Assembly (NCBI GenBank): GCA_012295275.1
Contig: CM022671.1
Span: 28,515,322-28,542,821 of the forward strand
Reading direction: 5' to 3'
Source: Chrysomallon squamiferum
Lineage: Eukaryota > Mollusca > Gastropoda > Neomphalida > Peltospiridae
Length of the DNA stretch: 27,500 nucleotides
Shown: positions 22,724-27,500 of the stretch, piece by piece
Position numbering within the stretch: position 1 is the first letter of the stretch
How the letters are laid out: each line of letters starts with the position of its first letter
Program-made: the position numbers and the translations under genes
Notes under the pieces: model-generated
Databases searched by the model: none
What the model was told of the DNA's origin: nothing
What the model saw: only the letters and a program-made list of their open reading frames with translations

Positions 22724-23837
22724 AAGAAATAGCTTTTTTAAATCTACAAAAAAAGAAAGAAAAATATCTTTAATTAACTTAGGTGAATTTAATTTCATTT
22801 CCTCAATAAATATTAGATAAAGCTGAACTTTATTATTCTCTTTGATACATACTTCATGCAGTCTGGTACACAGGCACTGCTATATTCAACACAAGCACTT
22901 GCACAAAGAAACAACAAACAAGATTTAAAAAAAAAGATTAAAAAAAAAGAAAGATAGATAAACGAAACAAAAATATACCAGGATTTAATTAAACTGTTTT
23001 ACTGAGGAAACATTAATGTGCTTCATGCAACATACACAACCATACCTACACACAAAAAGGTATATTAGGAAGGAAAAAAAAAGACAATAATAAATAAAAT
23101 AAAATTACTGATCTAATTAAACTAACTGCATCCAGGAAAGAAAACCAACATGTTTTTGTTTTTTTAGATGGCCTAAGAAACGCATAAGGACTCTTAAGTC
23201 GATATAACTGAAATGTATGCAAAGTTGGAGGCAATCAGGAAGATGATGTACAAAGTCAAGTGGTTAGCAAACAAAATGTTTTTGAGTAGTGACACATTAG
23301 CAAGTAAATTACTGATAAAATACCAATGGCTTCGCTGAATAACCCAGTTTTCTGTCGTGTCAGTTATAGCATTGCTTTCAAAAATTATTAAAAACTAGTG
23401 ACTTATTTCTGTTAATAACCGACTAAATTAATGTTATGTTTTATTATATTATTAGTATTATCATAATCGTCATTATCATCATTTTTGGCAGAAAATGAGT
23501 AACAGAATTATGAACTTTTGCTACAGTAAATAAATAAATAAATAAAAAAAAAAATGTATAAGAAATTATAAGAAACTAGTATATATATAACCTTTTTATA
23601 ACCTTAATTGGAAGAGAGGTCAAGGTCAGTATTTTACAATAAAACTGCATCTGGACAGTAATTATCTGTACTTAAAGTCATAATTTGTGTCTTGATAAAT
23701 GATATGAAGGAGAAAGTTTTCCTGTGGGAATATTGCAGTGACATTAGTTTCTTTCTCAATGAGCAATAATGTACTGAAGCTTGTGGGAAATAATGTCTTT
23801 ACTGCAGCTACTGGTAGAAATATATAACTGAAAGACT

Positions 23838-23952
23838 TTTGAAAAAAAAAAAAAAAAGTATATATAAATAAATAAATAAAAATAAATAAATAAAAATAAA
23901 TAAATAAGTAAGTATATAAATAAATAAAATAAAATAAAATAAAATAAAATTA
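23838..23952. repeat. Poly-A and AAATA tract
   Basis: A 15-base A run is followed by many aaataaat and aaaat units on the plus strand, inside the 4.4 kb intron. Confidence 0.85.
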
Positions 23953-25236
23953 ACAAATAAAATGTTTCATAACTGGAGGCTGATGGAATGAAAAAATATA
24001 ATATAGGTTGTATAATTATAACTTTTTGAAGCAGCAGATTATGTTAGTATTTTCCTTTTCATAATTATTTCTAAAAATTAGTTTTTTAAAACACAAAGAA
24101 AAAGAAAAAAACCCAGACAGATTTGCTAGCTAACATGCTAATATCTAAAAAAAAAAAAGGCTAAATAAAATTGAATAGTAAAAGAAAACGAGAAACATGC
24201 ATATATGAGACAGAAAAAGACGAAATAGAACAAAAATTCAATGATGTATTTCTTTTTTTTCAATGTATTTAATGGCTTTTACAAGTATAAAATAACATAA
24301 GACACAGAAAAATGAATACAGTAAGTATGAAAGCTTGCACTGAAGATGTCTGGGATTTAAAAAAATTTCATATCAAACATAAAATCATCTACCAGCTGAT
24401 TTCACAATTGTGATAACAGTTTGATAGTTGACAGTGATAAAGATAAAAATTATTATATCTGGGTGGCTCAAAAGCAGATATGTAAAAGAAATCAGATATG
24501 ACAATTTTACTATGTTTTCGATTGTGTTGTTTTTAAATAAAGACATTCATTCAGATGCTTTTAAGAAGACAAAACATGACACACAAGATAACAAAAGATA
24601 TTAGCACCATGCAACACTAAAAGCAAAACACAAAAGCATGAAAGCAATTTTATAATTTATTACACATGTTTGGATTTAAAAGTATATATTCAACAATGAT
24701 CAGAACATGGACAAGCACATGCACTACATAATCTCCATTTTTAAATACTTGGGATAAAAAAATCCACAAGAGCAACAGATTCGGTAAATAGGCCACAATG
24801 TACATAACACATGCTTATTGAAACTTTTCAGATTATATAATGTTAAAAGTTTGTAAAGCCATTGAAAAAAAACCCAGATTTTCAAGAAGAAACAGAACCA
24901 ATATGTGAGAAATGTTTTGTTTTTTTCAAAAATTAAAAATAAATCAATAAATATATATGAAAATAAAATATGAAATAAAAATAAAATTAATACAAAATAA
25001 TTTAAAACTAATCTTAAGTTTGCATTAGGCCCTACTTTCATGCTTTCATGATTAAACAAAAACTACTGAAACACTATCTGTGACACATGCACGAGTACAA
25101 GCACAAAGCACATAAAACATGCACAACATCTGTATCATTTTTAATCTCCCATATATACAAAATATTTACAAAACAATATAACAGACACGAAACTATAAAT
25201 AAACAACACAACACAACGTATCTATCTTTCTTCCAA

Positions 25237-25602
25237 TCATACTAGACTCTCTCTAAGGCACACATCTTGCTGTCTGTGACTAAAAGGGTTCCACGAGGAA
25301 TGAAAAGAAATGAGTTGACTGTTGTCTGCTGTGGGACTTTTGCTGGGTATACTGTACAGCGAGTGATGCTGAAATGTGACAGATGACCGGCCCCTGAATG
25401 ACCGCGACAAGCTGCACTTGTTATTAGTTCTACTCTTACTGGCAGCTGGCTTCACTGAGTGCAACATCTCCTCGTTAAAGGACAGACACAAGCGGTCATC
25501 TGTGGCTAGATACGTACCATCATATGTAGGCACGGTCATCCTGAGTCCCACGCGACCTGCATACTTCCGTAAGTCGAGCAGTTTCTTCTCCATGTCCTTC
25601 AG
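25237..25602 (-). CDS. Alternative long form of exon 3 with distinct C-terminus
   Basis: Read through the gtacgt donor, the same frame stays open to a TGA at 25237-25239 and adds about 90 residues that begin GTYLATDDRLCLSFNEEMLH. The extension is Ser/Arg/Asn-rich, has no membrane segment, and contains SLYSIPSKSPTADNSQ near its end. I counted 29 G+C in 60 bases (25381-25440), about twice the level of flanking intron, which is unlike random intron and looks coding. Within it, gtaagag read downward from 25439 is a strong donor in phase 1. Its use gives an exon of 25440-25602 that splices in frame to 21143 and inserts 26 residues. So this is either a composite terminal exon, an alternative 5' splice site, or both. 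Which form is made cannot be told from sequence alone. Confidence 0.5.
   Translation of the reverse strand: MKDMEKKLLDLRKYAGRVGLRMTVPTYDGTYLATDDRLCLSFNEEMLHSVKPAASKSRTNNKCSLSRSFRGRSSVTFQHHSLYSIPSKSPTADNSQLISFHSSWNPFSHRQQDVCLRESLV
25518..25602 (-). CDS. End of CUPID domain, exon 3 (short form)
   Basis: This 85 bp exon starts in phase 0 and leaves one base. It encodes LKDMEKKLLDLRKYAGRVGL, then RMTVPTYD plus the first base of a split codon. It continues the helix of the previous exon, like KKLQEIE-AI in FRMD4A, and then leaves the domain through a short linker. The acceptor is cttcatttcag and the donor, gtacgt after GATG, is good. Splicing to 21143 restores Asp (G+AC). The reading frame stays open past this donor to 25237, and a second phase-1 donor lies at 25439; see the separate entry. 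I chose this donor because the joined protein, TYDDHSDSLTEGS, best matches the acidic Ser-rich linker of relatives. Confidence 0.75.
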
Positions 25603-26197
25603 CTGAAATGAAGATGTTTAGTTTTTTATTTAAATAAAAATTGCTTTTGTGGCCAAAGATGGGCTTTATTGCAATTAAATTAAAAAAATAAATAAATAAA
25701 TAAAAATTAAAACAAAAAAGACAAATGAATAAATAAGTAAACTAAAAAATAACAGTAATAAAAAAAACGGTTTAAATGAAAATAATAATATTATAAATAA
25801 ATAAGACAACAAAATAATAATATTAATGATAAATAAAAAATTAAATAAAAAAAAAATTAAAAAAAATATAAAAAAAAAAAAAAAAAATTAATAATAAAAA
25901 GCAAATAGCCAATTTGCTTGCAAAGTTATTGGTAAACATCTAAAAATTATTAAATTTATTATTATAATTTTTTTTTATAGAAAAAAAATAACCCAAAAAG
26001 TAAATAATAATAATAAAACCTCAAATTATATAAATAAATTTTAAAAATAAATCACAAAAAAAGAGGATAATCCCTTGGTGGAGAAGTACTAGCTGCATTT
26101 CAGTAAAACTGTATGAGATATAAGAAACATGGCAACAAAGAAATGTAAGACTGTAATATCCTAACAGACATGTAAACTAGTTTCTGAGATCTCTCAC
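25603..26197 (-). other. Intron between exons 2 and 3 (595 bp)
   Basis: GT-AG intron in phase 0 with donor gtgaga and acceptor tttcag. Most of it is A-rich on the plus strand (AAATA-type repeats, poly-A runs at about 25845-25890), so it is U-rich in the transcript. No coding-like segment is seen. Confidence 0.8.
25678..25905. repeat. A-rich AAATA/AAAT low-complexity tract
   Basis: Plus strand is almost only A and T with A in great excess, made of aaataaataaat and aaaaaat blocks. It lies inside an intron of the minus-strand gene. Confidence 0.85.
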
Positions 26198-26344
26198 CTT
26201 GAGGAGAGCCTTGTTGTAGGACTGCCGCCGCTGTTTTCTCACTGACTTGGAGACTGACTTGTCCTGAGCCAGTCTGTGAGCTGCACTCGTTATTTTACTC
26301 TGTAGTTCATACTCCAGCTCCATCTTAGAAAGCTGGTCTTCATT
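26198..26344 (-). CDS. CUPID-domain exon 2 of the visible gene
   Basis: This 147 bp exon is phase 0 at both ends and encodes 49 residues. It starts NEDQLSKMELEYELQSKITS and continues with AAHRLAQDKSVSKSVRKQRR, then QSYNKALLK. It follows the FRMD4A block LEREF-IQSQIT-AARRLA-D-VSK-L-KQRK-SY-NALKKL as I remember it. It should form a charged helix that is the core of the cytohesin-binding CUPID fold. The donor is gtgaga, a strong site. The acceptor, taattaag, has a poor pyrimidine tract. A second AG 12 bases further in (gaccag before CTTTCT) would also keep frame and would drop NEDQ, so the exact 5' edge is the least certain part. Confidence 0.87.
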
Positions 26345-26787
26345 CTTAATTACAGAAGTATGTGTTTTAATAGTGATAATAATAATAATAATAATAGTAA
26401 TAATACGAAAAGCTAAAATAATTTTCAGTAAGTGTTGTGTAGATCTTTATAAATATATAATCTTTTTATAAATGACTTAATATGAAAATTACAATTTTGT
26501 TAATATTGAAAAAATAATTTTATCTGTATTAAGAACACTTTCGGATTTTAATGGAAAGTAGTTTTGTTAATATTAAAATTTTAATTCTGATTTCTACAGT
26601 TATTTACAGTTTTGATTTTGTTAAGCCATCAACTATTAATTAATAAATAGATAAAAACAATATCGGTATTTAATAAATAAATCACAACACATCTGAAAAA
26701 TACAATTCTTATCAAAATTGTACTTCAAAATCCAGAGAATGCTTTGAAAATAAGACTTTTAAAACAGTTTTTAAAAGACATGTTTAC
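26345..26787 (-). other. Intron between exons 1 and 2 (443 bp)
   Basis: GT-AG intron in phase 0 with donor gtaaac and acceptor attaag. AT-rich, with a short (TAA)n at 26377-26404. Nothing else is seen in it. Confidence 0.75.
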
Positions 26788-26910
26788 CTGATCACTTGTA
26801 TCTACGACTCTGGCAGAAAGTGAAAATGAGGTGCCCACTCGACGGCGGAACGTTGGTGTTTTCTCTCCAGGTGCCAGGGGCGTTTCCGGGGGCAACTCCC
26901 CTGTCAGTTC
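26788..26910 (-). CDS. CUPID-domain exon 1 of the visible gene
   Basis: This 123 bp exon is phase 0 at both ends and encodes 41 residues. It begins ELTGELPPETPLAPGEK, continues with TPTFRRRVGTSFSLSAR and ends DTSDQ. The pattern ELTG-LP-(E)-PL-PGE followed by RRR-GT-F is the hallmark start of the CUPID domain (DUF3338) in FRMD4A/B, INAVA and CCDC120. That domain binds cytohesin-family Arf guanine exchange factors. The acceptor is tgatttcag and the donor is gtaaac, both read on the minus strand. An upstream exon must exist because there is no start codon; in relatives the preceding residues belong to a helical/coiled segment. Frame, motif and splice sites agree, so the assignment is firm. Confidence 0.9.
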
Positions 26911-27155
26911 CTGAAATCAGTCCAGAAATAAATCATACTAACATAAACATTTATAATAATAATTATAATAATAAACAGAATAATAATAAAATAACACCAT
27001 CACCTTTCAACAAACAACCATTTGTGAATTAACAAATCGGTCGATAAATAAATCATACTAATGTAAAAATTTATAATAATAATAATAATAATAATAATAG
27101 TAATACAAACACCTTTCAATGACAGTTCCCCTTTGAATTAATAAATCAGTCCAAA
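26900..27155. repeat. ~115 bp tandem repeat covering an exon acceptor
   Basis: The block aaataaatcatacta at 26926-26940 recurs at 27046-27060, exactly 120 bases on, and is followed both times by a similar aaacatttataataat run and a cacctttcaa block. The block aatcagtcca (26915) recurs as aatcggtcga (27035) and aatcagtcca (27144), with spacings of 120 and 109. The first copy includes the splice acceptor and first exon bases. The third copy carries cagttcccc beside aatcagtcc, so exon-edge sequence appears to have been copied too. Confidence 0.7.
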
Positions 27156-27500
27156 ATTAGTAACACTGGTTTACTTTGTATGCAAAAACATTTAAAATTT
27201 AAGAGTCAATGTCTAAAATAATATTCCAGTTTCAAACTCTCAAAGCGATATTTCCTTAATCAATTTCTAAATTATTCTAAAATCAATCACTGATTAAAAA
27301 ATCAAACTACTTTTAATTTCTAAAAATCCTTTCCAAATAAATATCAGGAATATAATTCAGCTAAATTTCAGTCTTTTGTTTTAAAAAAAAATTAAATCAG
27401 AAGGTAATGAATATTTTCTTGTTATACCAGCATAAACATATCTAAATATATCCATTGTGTAAAATTAATATTTATTTACTGAACACCAGCTAAACCAAAC
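26911..27500 (-). other. Partial upstream intron
   Basis: This is the intron preceding exon 26788-26910, cut by the window edge. It contains a three-copy tandem repeat (26900-27155) with TAA runs. The rest (27160-27500) is plain AT-rich sequence with no exon-like segment. Confidence 0.7.

Larger units (their letters stand above)
21144..25517 (-). other. Largest intron, between exons 3 and 4 (about 4.4 kb)
   Basis: Phase 1, donor gtacgt, acceptor ctccag. The first ~280 bases (25237-25517) are GC-rich and may be alternative coding sequence. The rest is AT-rich with A-biased repeats at 21201-21480 and 23838-23952, a purine tract with a CA run at 22540-22725, and stretches of ordinary intron. 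I looked for further phase-1 exons and saw none I could support, but a small cassette exon could be missed. Confidence 0.7.
15144..26910 (-). other. Visible part of a CUPID-domain (FRMD4/INAVA-like) gene
   Basis: Seven minus-strand exons join in frame over about 11.8 kb and give 1995 coding nt, or 664 residues plus stop. Every junction is GT-AG and every phase matches: 0, 0, 1, 1, 0, 2. Residues 1 to about 100 form the CUPID domain (DUF3338) known from FRMD4A, FRMD4B, INAVA and CCDC120, which in vertebrates binds cytohesin/ARNO Arf-GEFs at cell junctions. After the domain, an acidic Ser-rich stretch leads to DSEVTSPLQSP, which resembles the DSQVTSTISPLHSP block of human FRMD4A as I recall it, so FRMD4A-like is preferred. 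The first visible codon is not a start: the N-terminal part, including any FERM domain, is outside the window. Exons are much richer in G+C than the introns. Whether this is FRMD4A proper or a FERM-less relative cannot be decided here. Confidence 0.85.

Noticed and set aside
22518-22820. Arg/Glu-rich (plus) and Cys/Val-rich (minus) open frames
   Set aside because: They are direct translations of GACA/GAGA and CA repeats inside an intron.
1-27500. CRISPR array, bacterial operon, phage or integrated virus
   Set aside because: The tandem arrays have no unique spacers between conserved repeats, no replication or structural protein motifs were seen, and the spliced gene shows animal DNA.

Overview
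This is a eukaryotic, AT-rich window with long introns and intergenic DNA, many simple repeats, and one multi-exon protein gene on the minus strand. The best guess is a lophotrochozoan animal, probably a mollusc. The grounds are the gene family, the intron style and a GGGAGATAACTC-like motif that I recall as common in molluscan repeats; the species cannot be fixed from the window. There are no bacterial operons, rRNA, tRNA, CRISPR arrays or intact transposons that I can support.

The gene runs from beyond the right edge down to a stop codon at 15144-15146. I resolved seven coding exons by eye, in transcript order: 26788-26910, 26198-26344, 25518-25602, 21093-21143, 19739-19848, 19405-19526 and 15144-16500. 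All introns are GT-AG and all phases join, giving 1995 coding nt (664 residues plus stop). The first three exons encode the CUPID domain (DUF3338), which is shared by FRMD4A, FRMD4B, INAVA and CCDC120. In vertebrates this domain binds cytohesin/ARNO Arf-GEFs and places them at epithelial junctions. The order of sequence blocks after the domain fits FRMD4A best as I remember it. Any FERM domain would lie upstream, outside the window. The remaining exons encode a Ser/Gln/Pro/Tyr-rich, probably disordered tail with one conserved-looking motif, KPYELADFYKYSERLRKQ.

Region by region: 1-14.7 kb is non-coding as far as I can tell. It holds a 36-37 bp minisatellite (733-1389), a 21 bp minisatellite (4761-5391), many microsatellites, A-rich low-complexity blocks (mainly 10.3-12.1 kb) and two possible tRNA-derived SINE heads. 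The probable 3'UTR lies just below 15143. From 15.1 to 26.9 kb are the exons and six introns. From 26.9 to 27.5 kb is a partial upstream intron that starts with a ~115 bp tandem repeat.

The most interesting signals lie at exon boundaries. The third exon has a GC-rich in-frame extension with a second phase-compatible donor and an open frame for a different C-terminus. One exon's 3' end and its 5' splice site are copied about seven times into the following intron. The first exon's acceptor region is copied twice into the preceding intron. A 51 bp exon is symmetric in phase and could be skipped. The stop codon lies inside a near-consensus 5' splice site.
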